Origin: Streptomyces griseus
GTDB lineage: Bacteria; Actinomycetota; Actinomycetes; Streptomycetales; Streptomycetaceae
Assembly (NCBI RefSeq): GCF_900460065.1
Contig: NZ_UAVD01000057.1
Coordinates: 1-64,000, forward strand
Direction of reading: 5' to 3'
Length of the DNA: 64,000 nt
The position numbers were made by a program, and so were the translations under genes. The first letter of the stretch is position 1, and each line of letters begins with the position of its first letter. Below the pieces are notes generated by a model. That model was not told where the DNA came from. It ran no database searches and saw only the letters and a list, made by a program, of their open reading frames with translations. Below, piece after piece: positions 7,957 to 15,516 of this stretch.

Positions 7957-9077
7957 CGGTCGGCTCCCAGCATGGTCATCGGGTCGGCGCGGGTGACGCG
8001 GCGGAGGGTCAGGGCGGTGCCCGCGAGGCCCACGGCCGCGACGGTGCACATGGTGGCGACGAGGGTGGCGGCGGGGAGGCTGAACGGCACCTGATCGCCG
8101 ACCAGCAGGCCGACCGCTCCGGCGAGCACGGCCCCGGCGGTGGTGCCCAGGACGACGACGAGGGCCGCCTGGGCGACGGTGTGGGCGAGCAGTCGCGCGC
8201 GGGAGGCGCCCATGGCGCGCAGCAGGGCGAGCTCGGGCCGGCGTTGCACGGTCCACACGGCGAAGAAGGCGCCGACCACGAGCGGGGCGATCAGGTAGAG
8301 GAAGACCTGGATGGAGTTCATCGTGACGCGCTCTCCCGTGTAGCCGGGGGCCGCCTCGTAGGCCTCCTCCTTGGTGAGCGTGGTGGTGGAGTGCCGCGCG
8401 TCGAGGGTGGCGACGGACGCCCCGGCCGGCGGGGTGCGCAGGGCGAGGGCGCTGAACTGGTCCGGGATCGCGGCCGTCGCGGACGCCGGAGCCCCCGGGG
8501 TGCTGAAGCGGATGCGCTGCCAGGTCTTCAGCGGGATGTAGGCGACGGGCACATGGCCGTAGCTGGAGCGGTCCGTCGTTCCCACGACGCGCAGTTCGAT
8601 GCCCAGCCGGTCGATGACGAGGGTGTCGCCGACGCGCACGCCCTCATCGGCGAGTCCGGCGGACATCACCATGCTGTCCGCCCCTGCGTCGGCCAACTCC
8701 TCGCCCGCGGTGACCGAGGGGGCGAGGAAGGAACCGGGTTCGACGCCGAAGGCGGCGATGTCGACCTCGGCGCCGCGATGCGTCGTGCCGCGGGTGATGG
8801 AGACCCCCAGCGGGGTCGTCCCGGTGTCGGCGTCCTTGCTCCACGCGGCGGCGGTCTTCCGGTCGAGAAGGCTGCGGGCGAACTGGTCGGACCGGGCGTC
8901 CGAGGAGAAGGCCAGCTGGGAGGCGGGCAGGCGGCGCAGCGCCGAGACGGTGTCGTCACCCAGGCCGGTGGTGAAGCCGGAGACGATGCCGACGAGTGCG
9001 GCGACGAGCACCACGACGGATCCCATGAGCAGGAAGCGGCCGCGGGCGGCGCGCAGCTCCAGGAGAGCGAGGAACAC
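7953..9077 (-). CDS. FtsX-like ABC permease
   Basis: This 374-residue protein has one N-terminal membrane segment (GRFLLMGSVVVLVAALVGIV, about 14-33), a large extracytoplasmic domain (about 40-255) and three C-terminal segments. That is the MacB/LolC topology. The GTG start has AAGGG upstream. It is followed directly by its ATPase gene. Family members export lipoproteins, peptides or antibiotics; which applies here cannot be told. A TetR gene faces it across a 114-bp region with palindromic half-sites. Confidence 0.85.
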   Translation of the reverse strand: MFLALLELRAARGRFLLMGSVVVLVAALVGIVSGFTTGLGDDTVSALRRLPASQLAFSSDARSDQFARSLLDRKTAAAWSKDADTGTTPLGVSITRGTTHRGAEVDIAAFGVEPGSFLAPSVTAGEELADAGADSMVMSAGLADEGVRVGDTLVIDRLGIELRVVGTTDRSSYGHVPVAYIPLKTWQRIRFSTPGAPASATAAIPDQFSALALRTPPAGASVATLDARHSTTTLTKEEAYEAAPGYTGERVTMNSIQVFLYLIAPLVVGAFFAVWTVQRRPELALLRAMGASRARLLAHTVAQAALVVVLGTTAGAVLAGAVGLLVGDQVPFSLPAATLVATMCTVAAVGLAGTALTLRRVTRADPMTMLGADR

Positions 9078-9100
9078 GGCGGTTCCCTTCGGTGGATCGA

Positions 9101-9152
9101 TGTTAGGGACGGTGTGTCGCTAACATAAATGATGGGGACGTGGCGTCCCTAA
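9101..9152. promoter_or_regulatory. Palindromic half-sites between ABC operon and TetR gene
   Basis: TTAGGGACG (9103-9111) is repeated in inverse as CGTCCCTAA (9144-9152), a perfect 9-bp pair. TGTTAG (9101-9106) also pairs with CTAACA (9120-9125). The array lies between divergent genes and is a probable operator for the TetR at 9192. Confidence 0.55.
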
Positions 9153-9179
9153 GTGGGGGTGGGGTGCGGCGGGGGCTTC

Positions 9180-9185
9180 TAGAAT
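9180..9185 (+). promoter_or_regulatory. -10 element TAGAAT of a leaderless TetR gene
   Basis: TAGAAT ends 6 nt before the GTG at 9192 and no Shine-Dalgarno sequence is present, as in leaderless actinobacterial mRNAs. Confidence 0.5.
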
Positions 9186-9191
9186 GGGTCC

Positions 9192-9782
9192 GTGCCCAGG
9201 ATCAGTGCCGCCACGGTCGCCGAGCACCATGCCCAGCAGAGACTGGCCCTGGTGCGGGCCGCGCGTGAGCTGCTGGAGAGCGGCGACGCCGGTGCGGTGA
9301 CCTTCGCCGCGATCGCGAAGGCCACGGGCCTCGCCCGCAACAGCGTGTACAAGTACTTCCCGGGCCGCCCCGAACTGTTCGCCGCGGTCGTCGAGGACGC
9401 GATGCCCCGCTGGACCGACGCCATCCGGGCCGGCATGTCGGCGGCCGGAACGCCCGAGGAGAAGATCGCCGCCTATGTGGCGTCGCAACTGGACCTGGTG
9501 CGCGGCGGGGAGCACCGGATCGCCCAGGCCCTGGCCGGGGTGCGGGACACGGCGGTGGTGCGGGACAGCGCGACGCGGGCCCACCGGGAGCTGCTCACCC
9601 CGCTGATCGGCGCGCTGACGGAGCTGGGCGAGGAGGATCCGCGGCGCACGTCGCTGCTCCTCCAGGGAATCGTCAACGCGGCCACGACGGCGATCGAGAA
9701 CGGCGACGACCCGGACGCGGTGACGGAGCTCGCGGTACGCATGGCCGTCACCGCGGTCACCGGGACGCCTCCGGGGCGGTGA
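9192..9782 (+). CDS. TetR-family regulator, divergent from ABC operon
   Basis: This 196-residue protein has a TetR N-terminal helix-turn-helix, VTFAAIAKATGLARNSVYKYFPGR, at about residues 36-59, followed by an all-helical ligand domain. The GTG start is supported by TAGAAT 6 nt upstream. Divergent orientation to the ABC transporter with palindromes in between suggests it represses the transporter and itself. The inducing ligand is unknown. Confidence 0.85.
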   Translation: MPRISAATVAEHHAQQRLALVRAARELLESGDAGAVTFAAIAKATGLARNSVYKYFPGRPELFAAVVEDAMPRWTDAIRAGMSAAGTPEEKIAAYVASQLDLVRGGEHRIAQALAGVRDTAVVRDSATRAHRELLTPLIGALTELGEEDPRRTSLLLQGIVNAATTAIENGDDPDAVTELAVRMAVTAVTGTPPGR

Positions 9783-9894
9783 GAGCCCCCGTCGGCTCCC
9801 GGCCCGGCGCCACGCACACGGAACCGAACGGGCGGCGCCCGTCGCCCGGCTCCAGCCCCGGAGTTCATGGACGAGGCCCCTCCCGGACGGTCGA

Positions 9895-9933
9895 CGGCGG
9901 CCCTCCTGACGCTTCGCGCGAGGAGGGCCGCCG
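9895..9933. terminator. Strong hairpin terminator
   Basis: CGGCGGCCCTCCT (9895-9907) and AGGAGGGCCGCCG (9921-9933) form a perfect 13-bp stem with a 13-nt loop, between the convergent TetR (9192) and GH30 (11844) genes. It can serve both. Confidence 0.7.
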
Positions 9934-9945
9934 CGGCACCGGTCG

Positions 9946-11844
9946 TCAGCGGGTCAGGGTGAACGCCTGGGCCGGGGAGCCGGAGCAGGGCTGCTGGGAC
10001 AGCCGCGCCCCGTCGGCCGTCGAGGAGTTGTCGACCCCGAGGCACTTGCCGCTGTGGCGGGCGACGAAGCGGTACTGCCCGCCGCCGGCCAGGGCTTCCG
10101 GACGCCACTGCTGGTTGGCGCCGCCCTCGTACGACCACAGGTGCACCTTCGTGCCGTCGGCGGTCCCCCCGGAACCGCCGACGACGTCCCAGACCTTCGC
10201 GTTGTGCCGGTTCACCACCTGGTAGTGGCCGCCGCTCGTCGGCCGGAACTGCCAGCCCTGGTTGGCCCCGGCCCCGCAGGACCACTGCTGCAGCGCCGTG
10301 CCGTTGGCCGTACCCCAGTCGGCCGCGTCGAGGCAGGCCCCGCTGCCGGCGTTCCGCACCTGGTACCACGCGGCGGGGTCGATGGAGCCCGCGGGCGGCT
10401 CCGTCGTACCGCCGCTCCCGTCCCAGGTGAAGGTGGCGACGGCCCCGGCGGGCAGGGTGTACGCGAGCGACTTGCCGTTGTCGGTCAGGGAGAACCGCTG
10501 CGCTCCGGAGCCGGTGTTGACGACCACGGCCGCGCGGCTGCCGTCGCTGTTCTGGAAAGCGACGTTCTGTACTCCTCCGGCGCCCTGGCTGGTCGAGCCG
10601 ATCCGCGTCGCGCCCGCCTTGACGAACTTGGAGACATGGCCGAGGACGTAGAACTCGGCGTTGCGGGTGACCTGGCCGCCGTCGATCTCCACGATGCCGT
10701 TGCAGCGGTTGGTGCAGTGACCCTGGTGGGGGCCGCCGTTCCGGTCGAGGGCGAGGTTCCAGTTGATGACCGTCTCCCCGCCGTTGCGCATGTTCTGCAC
10801 CACGAGGTTCTCGGCGTGCCACTTCAGCGTGTCGCCGAACGTCGTCGCCGGGTTGGCGCTGTCGGTGCCCGAGCACTCCGTGAAGAACACCCGCTTCCCG
10901 GCGTCGGCGATCTGCTTCTGCGCGGCGGGTGCTCCGCCGTAGCAGTGGAACGCGGCGCCGATGATCCGCTGGATGCCGCCCGTTCGCGCGAACACGTCGA
11001 GCGGGTAGTTCGGATGGTCCCAGTTGTGGTCGTAGGCCAGGATGTTCGTGGGCAGGTTCGCCGCGGTGAGGGCCCGGTCCAGCACCCGCAGGAAGTCCGC
11101 CTGTTGTGCCGAGGTCATGCTCATGGACGGGTAACTGGTCGCGAACTCCGGCTCGTTCTGCGCCGTGAGGTCGGTGAGGGTGATGCCCTCCTGCCCGTAC
11201 GCCCTGATGGCCTTGACCAGGTAGTCGGCGTACGCCTGATAGTGCTCGGGCCGCAGACTTCCGCCGTTGAGCGAGTTGTCGGTCTTCATCCAGGCCGGCG
11301 GCGACCAGGGCGAGCCCATGAAGCGGATGGCCGGGTTGATGGCCGTGGCCTGCTTCAGGACCGGGATGATCTGGCTCCGGTCCCGGTCGATGGAGAAGGC
11401 GCCCCGGGTGTCCTCGTACGTGTACGCGTTGCCGTTCGCGTCGAAGTCGGTGCTTCCCAGCGGCTGGCGGAGGTAGTTCAGCCCGATGCCGTCGCCCTCC
11501 GAGGAGAACAGCGACCGCAGCACCGTGGTGCGCTGGGCCTGGGGGAGGCTCTGGAGGAGATGGGCGGAAGCGCCCGTCACCGATGCCCCCGCTCCGGTGA
11601 ACTTCTGGCCCTTGTCCGAGGCGTCGACGCGGATGTCGACCGCCTGCGGGCTGCCGGTGAAGGGGACGTTCCCCTCCGGGGAGAGCTTCTTGGCGCCGTC
11701 CGGAGTGGTGATCCACACCTGTGCGGCCGGGTCGGCCGCCCGGGCGGTGCCGACGGAGGCGTCGACGCCGAGTGCGGCCACGGCGAGGACGAGTGCGGCG
11801 GCTGCCGCGCGCGCTCCGGAACGTGGGGAAGTGGAGCTTGGCAT
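9946..11844 (-). CDS. Secreted glycoside hydrolase family 30 with C-terminal ricin-B lectin (CBM13)
   Basis: This 632-residue protein starts with a signal peptide (about 1-36, ending GTARA|ADPA). The GH30 beta/alpha barrel (about 60-490) carries the acid/base in TAQNEPEF (Glu231) and the nucleophile in FFTECSGT (Glu323). A ricin-type beta-trefoil (about 500-632) with QWSCG, QWRPE and CLDAAD/CLGVDN repeats binds sugars. GH30 enzymes act on beta-1,6- or beta-1,3-glucans, glucosylceramide or xylan; the sequence does not decide among them. The start has AAGGAGAG. A divergent TetR gene at 12062 with a palindrome between them may control it, which is unusual for a hydrolase gene. Confidence 0.85.
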   Translation of the reverse strand: MPSSTSPRSGARAAAAALVLAVAALGVDASVGTARAADPAAQVWITTPDGAKKLSPEGNVPFTGSPQAVDIRVDASDKGQKFTGAGASVTGASAHLLQSLPQAQRTTVLRSLFSSEGDGIGLNYLRQPLGSTDFDANGNAYTYEDTRGAFSIDRDRSQIIPVLKQATAINPAIRFMGSPWSPPAWMKTDNSLNGGSLRPEHYQAYADYLVKAIRAYGQEGITLTDLTAQNEPEFATSYPSMSMTSAQQADFLRVLDRALTAANLPTNILAYDHNWDHPNYPLDVFARTGGIQRIIGAAFHCYGGAPAAQKQIADAGKRVFFTECSGTDSANPATTFGDTLKWHAENLVVQNMRNGGETVINWNLALDRNGGPHQGHCTNRCNGIVEIDGGQVTRNAEFYVLGHVSKFVKAGATRIGSTSQGAGGVQNVAFQNSDGSRAAVVVNTGSGAQRFSLTDNGKSLAYTLPAGAVATFTWDGSGGTTEPPAGSIDPAAWYQVRNAGSGACLDAADWGTANGTALQQWSCGAGANQGWQFRPTSGGHYQVVNRHNAKVWDVVGGSGGTADGTKVHLWSYEGGANQQWRPEALAGGGQYRFVARHSGKCLGVDNSSTADGARLSQQPCSGSPAQAFTLTR

Positions 11845-11971
11845 GGTTGCGGCTCTCCTTGGGTTCGTACCTGCTGACAGGCTGCACCCCGGCCGGCGGA
11901 GGGCGCGGCGGACGCCTCGCTCCGGGCGTGCCGGTCACAAGAGGGCGGGACAACGGCATGAAAGCACACCC

Positions 11972-11985
11972 ACTAAGTGGTTAGT
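11972..11985. promoter_or_regulatory. Palindrome ACTAA-N4-TTAGT between GH30 and TetR
   Basis: ACTAA (11972-11976) and TTAGT (11981-11985) form an AT-rich dyad in an otherwise GC-rich region about 130 nt upstream of the GH30 start. It is a candidate operator for the TetR at 12062. Confidence 0.4.
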
Positions 11986-12061
11986 AAGTAGTCGGCCCCG
12001 GTGTTCTTCCCGGTCGCCGGGAAGATCTTCACCCGGGCTCCGGCAGGCTTAAGGTGAACCG

Positions 12062-12724
12062 GTGAGCAACCAGTCAGTGAGCAGGCCGACGCGCGGCCCC
12101 GCCAAGCCCCGCACGCCGCGCAGCCCGGAAGCCCGGCAGCGACAGCAGGACATCCTGGCCATCGCCATGGACACCTTCGCCGCCCGTGGCTACAACAACG
12201 CCTCGCTGGCCGAGATCGCGGACCGGGTCGGCCTCACGCAGGCGGGGGTGCTGCACTACTTCCGCTCCAAGGCCCTTCTCCTCACCAGCGTGCTCGAACT
12301 GCGCGACCAGAGGGACATCGAGCACCTCGGCCCCGACCGCCCCCAGGGGCTGGACTTCCTGCGCCACCTGGTCAACACCGCCCTGCGCAACGCGGAGCGC
12401 GAGGGCATCGTCCGGCTGTACGCGGTGCTCTCGGCGGAGTCCGTCACCGACGACCACCCCGCCCAGGACTACTTCCGCGACCGCTACCACGGGTTGCGCG
12501 CCTTCGTCGCGGACGCCCTGCGCGAGGCCTGTGCACCGCCCGCCGGCCGGGAGGACCTCACCGAGAACGCGGCCAACGCCATCATCGCGGTCATGGACGG
12601 CCTCCAGGTCCAGTGGCTCCTGTCGCCGGAATCGGTGGACATGGCCGCCTCGACCGAGCTCGTGGTCACCTCACTGCTGGCGACTCTCGACCCCGGGCGC
12701 TTCGGCCCGCGCACCGCAGGCTGA
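12062..12724 (+). CDS. TetR-family regulator, divergent from GH30 gene
   Basis: This 220-residue protein has a basic, proline-rich tail (1-22), then a TetR helix-turn-helix, ASLAEIADRVGLTQAGVLHYFRSK, at about residues 47-70. The C-terminal domain resembles TetR_C_6 (BetI-like). The GTG start follows TAAGGT (12050-12055) by 6 nt without a ribosome site, so it is a probable leaderless transcript. Its location suggests control of the GH30 hydrolase. Confidence 0.82.
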   Translation: MSNQSVSRPTRGPAKPRTPRSPEARQRQQDILAIAMDTFAARGYNNASLAEIADRVGLTQAGVLHYFRSKALLLTSVLELRDQRDIEHLGPDRPQGLDFLRHLVNTALRNAEREGIVRLYAVLSAESVTDDHPAQDYFRDRYHGLRAFVADALREACAPPAGREDLTENAANAIIAVMDGLQVQWLLSPESVDMAASTELVVTSLLATLDPGRFGPRTAG

Positions 12725-12745
12725 ACGCTGCGGCCGGCCGGTCGC

Positions 12746-13240
12746 CTACTCCAGCCCGTTGCGCGCCGCGAGCCTCGACAGAGCGCCGATCAGGGCGGGT
12801 TCGAGGCCCAGTGCCGTGAAGACGAGGGGCGGTGCGCCGCGACGCTCGATCTCGACCCGGTGGGATGCCATGAGGAGGGAGGCGCTGCTCGTCCTGCGCA
12901 GACCGGTCACCTCCCGCCACATCACCGCGTCCCGGACCCCGCCCAGCGGGCCGGTGACGGCGAGGCCTCCCTCGTGCAGCCGGCACCGGTTGCCGCCGTA
13001 CCGCGCTGTGACGAGGCGCCACACCAGCCGCAGTCCGAACAGGACGAGCACCGCGGTCGCGGCCACGGTCCCCTTGAGCAGCGCGGAGTCCGGCCTGATC
13101 CACACCAGCGCGACGATCAGAACGACCACCAGCAGGGTGACGGACCGCACCGCGAACTGCGCGAGCGCCCCCACGATCCCCACGGCGTGGTAGGTGCCGA
13201 TCCGCCGCCCCAACTCCGTCTCGCTCCGGGTCTGCCGCAT
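12746..13240 (-). CDS. Small membrane protein with PH-like C-terminus, unknown
   Basis: This 164-residue protein has two adjacent membrane segments (about 20-65, GIVGALAQFAVRSVTLLVVVLIVALVW split by WIRPDS, then VAATAVLVLFGLRLVW). A soluble beta-rich part follows (about 75-164, HEGGLAVTGPLGGVRDAVMWREVTGLRR). This layout is common in actinobacterial bPH/DUF6585-like proteins. Start at 13240 is chosen from GAGAGGG upstream; upstream in-frame residues are arginine/proline-rich and non-protein-like. Function unknown. It converges on the TetR at 12062 with a 21-nt gap. Confidence 0.6.
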   Translation of the reverse strand: MRQTRSETELGRRIGTYHAVGIVGALAQFAVRSVTLLVVVLIVALVWIRPDSALLKGTVAATAVLVLFGLRLVWRLVTARYGGNRCRLHEGGLAVTGPLGGVRDAVMWREVTGLRRTSSASLLMASHRVEIERRGAPPLVFTALGLEPALIGALSRLAARNGLE

Positions 13241-13470
13241 GATGAACCGCCCTCTCGGGATCGAAGCCACCGGGCCCGCGGGTCCTCGGCGAAGCGAGCG
13301 GCGGTCCCGGACGGCCGCGCGACCGTCCCTCGGCGCCACCGCGGACCCGACGCTATGGCCGGCCGAGCCATGACACCAGCGACCACATCGCATACGACCC
13401 ATGCGTCAGAGGAATGCGATCGGGGAGGATGCCGGTGTCCGGGCGACAGGCGCGGCGGCAGGGGGAAGAC

Positions 13471-14382
13471 ATGTGGGAGAACGCATCACTCCGGTTGCTC
13501 GTCACCGTGGCCGAGACCGGATCGTTCACGCGGGCGGCGGCCCGGCTCGACTACACGCAGTCCGCGGTGTCCCGGCGGATCGCCGCGCTGGAGAAGCGGG
13601 CGGGCGGACCGCTGTTCGTACGCCTCCCGCGAGGCGTACGGCTCACTCCCGCCGGGCGGGTGCTGCACCGGCACGCCGTGGACGTGCTCGACCGGCTGGC
13701 CCGGGCCGAGCGGGACCTCACCGTGCTGCACACCGGAGACGGCGGCCCGCTGCACACGGGCGCGTTCGCCACCGCGAGCATCGCCCTCCTGCCGGCCGCG
13801 CTGCGAGCCCTCAAGGACGCCCGTCCGGAGATCGAGGTGGTGGCGGCCGAAAGCCCGACCGGCACGCTGATGCGGCAACTCGCCGATGGCACGCTGGACC
13901 TCGCCGTCGTGAGCGACTACCCCTACGGCCTGCCCTCCGCCGAGGGGATCACGACGACCGTGCTGTGCGAGGACGAACTGCTCGTCGCCCTCCCACGCCG
14001 CCATCCCCTGGCCGGGGCCGAGGCCGTCGACCTGTACGAACTCCGCGACGAGACCTGGATCCAGAGCGCGTACGGCGACCGCCCCACGATGCTCGCCGAC
14101 GCCTGCGCCCGAGCGGGCTTCACCCCGCGGAGCGTCATGCGGATCGGCGGATGGGCGGGCAAGTTCGGCTACGCGGTCGCCGGGCTCGGCGTGGCCCTGG
14201 TCCCCTCGCTGGCGGCGCCGGCGGTCCCCGGCGAACTCGTGCTGCGCCCCCTCACCGACCCCGCCCTGCGCCGGACCGTGCACGTGGCGATGCCCGACAC
14301 GCCCCTCGCGGCGGCTCTGGTCCTGCGGGAGTTCCTGCACACGGCGGTCGCGGAGCGCGAACCGTCCCGCTCACCGGGGTGA
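13471..14382 (+). CDS. LysR-family transcriptional regulator
   Basis: This 303-residue LysR-type protein has an N-terminal HTH (about 5-60, LRLLVTVAETGSFTRAAARLDYTQSAVSRRIAALE) and a periplasmic-binding-like effector domain (about 90-295). AGGGGGAAG precedes the ATG at 13471. It is not divergent to an enzyme gene, so its target is not obvious. Its 3' end overlaps that of the convergent MerR gene by 12 bp, which may cause antisense interference. Confidence 0.85.
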   Translation: MWENASLRLLVTVAETGSFTRAAARLDYTQSAVSRRIAALEKRAGGPLFVRLPRGVRLTPAGRVLHRHAVDVLDRLARAERDLTVLHTGDGGPLHTGAFATASIALLPAALRALKDARPEIEVVAAESPTGTLMRQLADGTLDLAVVSDYPYGLPSAEGITTTVLCEDELLVALPRRHPLAGAEAVDLYELRDETWIQSAYGDRPTMLADACARAGFTPRSVMRIGGWAGKFGYAVAGLGVALVPSLAAPAVPGELVLRPLTDPALRRTVHVAMPDTPLAAALVLREFLHTAVAEREPSRSPG

Positions 14383-15423
14383 GATGGCCCGCGCACCGTC
14401 CGGCGCGTCCGATCCGGGCGAGCGCGCCTCGGAACCGGCCCCCTCCCGCACGTCGACGCCGTCCATCGCCCCCAACTGCGTTTCCAGGGAGGCGAGGAGC
14501 CAGTCGTGCGCGGAGCCAGGAGTCGGCTCGGGCCGGTCGTCGGGGGCGCTGATCACCTCGGCCGTCAGCTCCCAGTAGCGGTCGATGCGCGGATCGTCCG
14601 CGAGCCGTCCGGCCAGCCCGTGGCGGAAGGCGGCCGTGTCGCAGGTGCCGTACGTGCTCGCGTACGCGTCCACGAAAGCGTCCAGCGCCTCCCCGGGGCC
14701 GGGTTCGGCATCGCGGCGCAGCTCCCCGCCCGCCAGGTCGTACGCCTCGGCGAGACCCGCGTACAGCACGGCCGACGCGCGGGCTCCCGCGACGCCGTGC
14801 GCCTGCGGCTGGTAGCGGCCGCCCCGGCCGTCGCACGGACGGGTCACGTAGGCGTGCAGCCGTGCGAAGGCGAGGACCTGGGCCGGCCGCGGGTCGTCGG
14901 GCAGATCCGGCACCGCCGCCTCCAGGAAGGCCGTGACCGACCGGGCGGGCATACGGGGCGGCAGCCACGCGCGCCAGAAGCGGGCCAGCGAGGCGGTGCT
15001 CGGCGGGGCGGCGACCGCACCGACCAGCCGCAGCCGGTCGGGCCGTTCGGCCGGCGGGCTCTCCTGGACCAGCCTGAGCGCGGCCTCCCGCCAGCGCAGC
15101 GCGGCGAGTTCGGAGCCCAGGGCGCGCAGCCGGCCGGCCACGGCATCCTCCAACGCACTGCCCTCACCGGCCCCGACGTCCCGCGCGTCCTGCTCGTCGA
15201 GGATGCGCCGCACCTCGGCAACCGGCAGGTCGAGGCCGCGCAGGGCGCGGATCATCCGCAGCCGCTCCACGGCCTCCGGGGCGTATCTGCGGTGTCCGCC
15301 GGCGCTGCGGGACGCTTCCGGGAGCAGTCCTCGGTCCGAATAGAAGCGGACGGTCCTGACACTCACACCCGTCTGCCCGGCCAGTTCGCCGATGGTGCAC
15401 AGACCGTCGTACGACGAGAACAC
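14371..15423 (-). CDS. MerR-family regulator with long effector domain
   Basis: This 350-residue regulator has the MerR HTH (about residues 8-76, TIGELAGQTGVSVRTVRFYSDRGLLPEASRS shape) and a long C-terminal domain (about 120-340) typical of actinobacterial MerR proteins that bind small organic ligands. GTG at 15423 is chosen because GGAGG lies 5 nt upstream; a GTG 12 nt further upstream would lie inside the operator. It is divergent from the double hydrolase gene at 15517, whose promoter has the 19-bp spacer that MerR proteins realign. Confidence 0.8.
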   Translation of the reverse strand: MFSSYDGLCTIGELAGQTGVSVRTVRFYSDRGLLPEASRSAGGHRRYAPEAVERLRMIRALRGLDLPVAEVRRILDEQDARDVGAGEGSALEDAVAGRLRALGSELAALRWREAALRLVQESPPAERPDRLRLVGAVAAPPSTASLARFWRAWLPPRMPARSVTAFLEAAVPDLPDDPRPAQVLAFARLHAYVTRPCDGRGGRYQPQAHGVAGARASAVLYAGLAEAYDLAGGELRRDAEPGPGEALDAFVDAYASTYGTCDTAAFRHGLAGRLADDPRIDRYWELTAEVISAPDDRPEPTPGSAHDWLLASLETQLGAMDGVDVREGAGSEARSPGSDAPDGARAISPR

Positions 15424-15454
15424 TTGAACCTCCACCAGGGGGAGTTCCTACGGT
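15424..15454 (+). promoter_or_regulatory. MerR-type promoter with 19-bp spacer
   Basis: TTGAAC (15424-15429) and TACGGT (15449-15454) are separated by 19 bp. The spacer contains the dyad GAACCTCC / GGGAGTTC. The over-long spacer with a central dyad is the hallmark of promoters activated by DNA distortion by MerR proteins. It reads toward the hydrolase at 15517. Confidence 0.65.
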
Positions 15455-15516
15455 ATCGGCGAGCGCTGCCGGGAGATCGGGCCGGTGCGCGGGAGACACC
15501 GTGACGAGGAGGAGCC

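Noticed and set aside
7953..8256. Long N-terminal extension of the ABC ATPase frame
   Set aside because: It overlaps the permease gene in another frame; the ATGA junction at 7953-7956 fixes the start.
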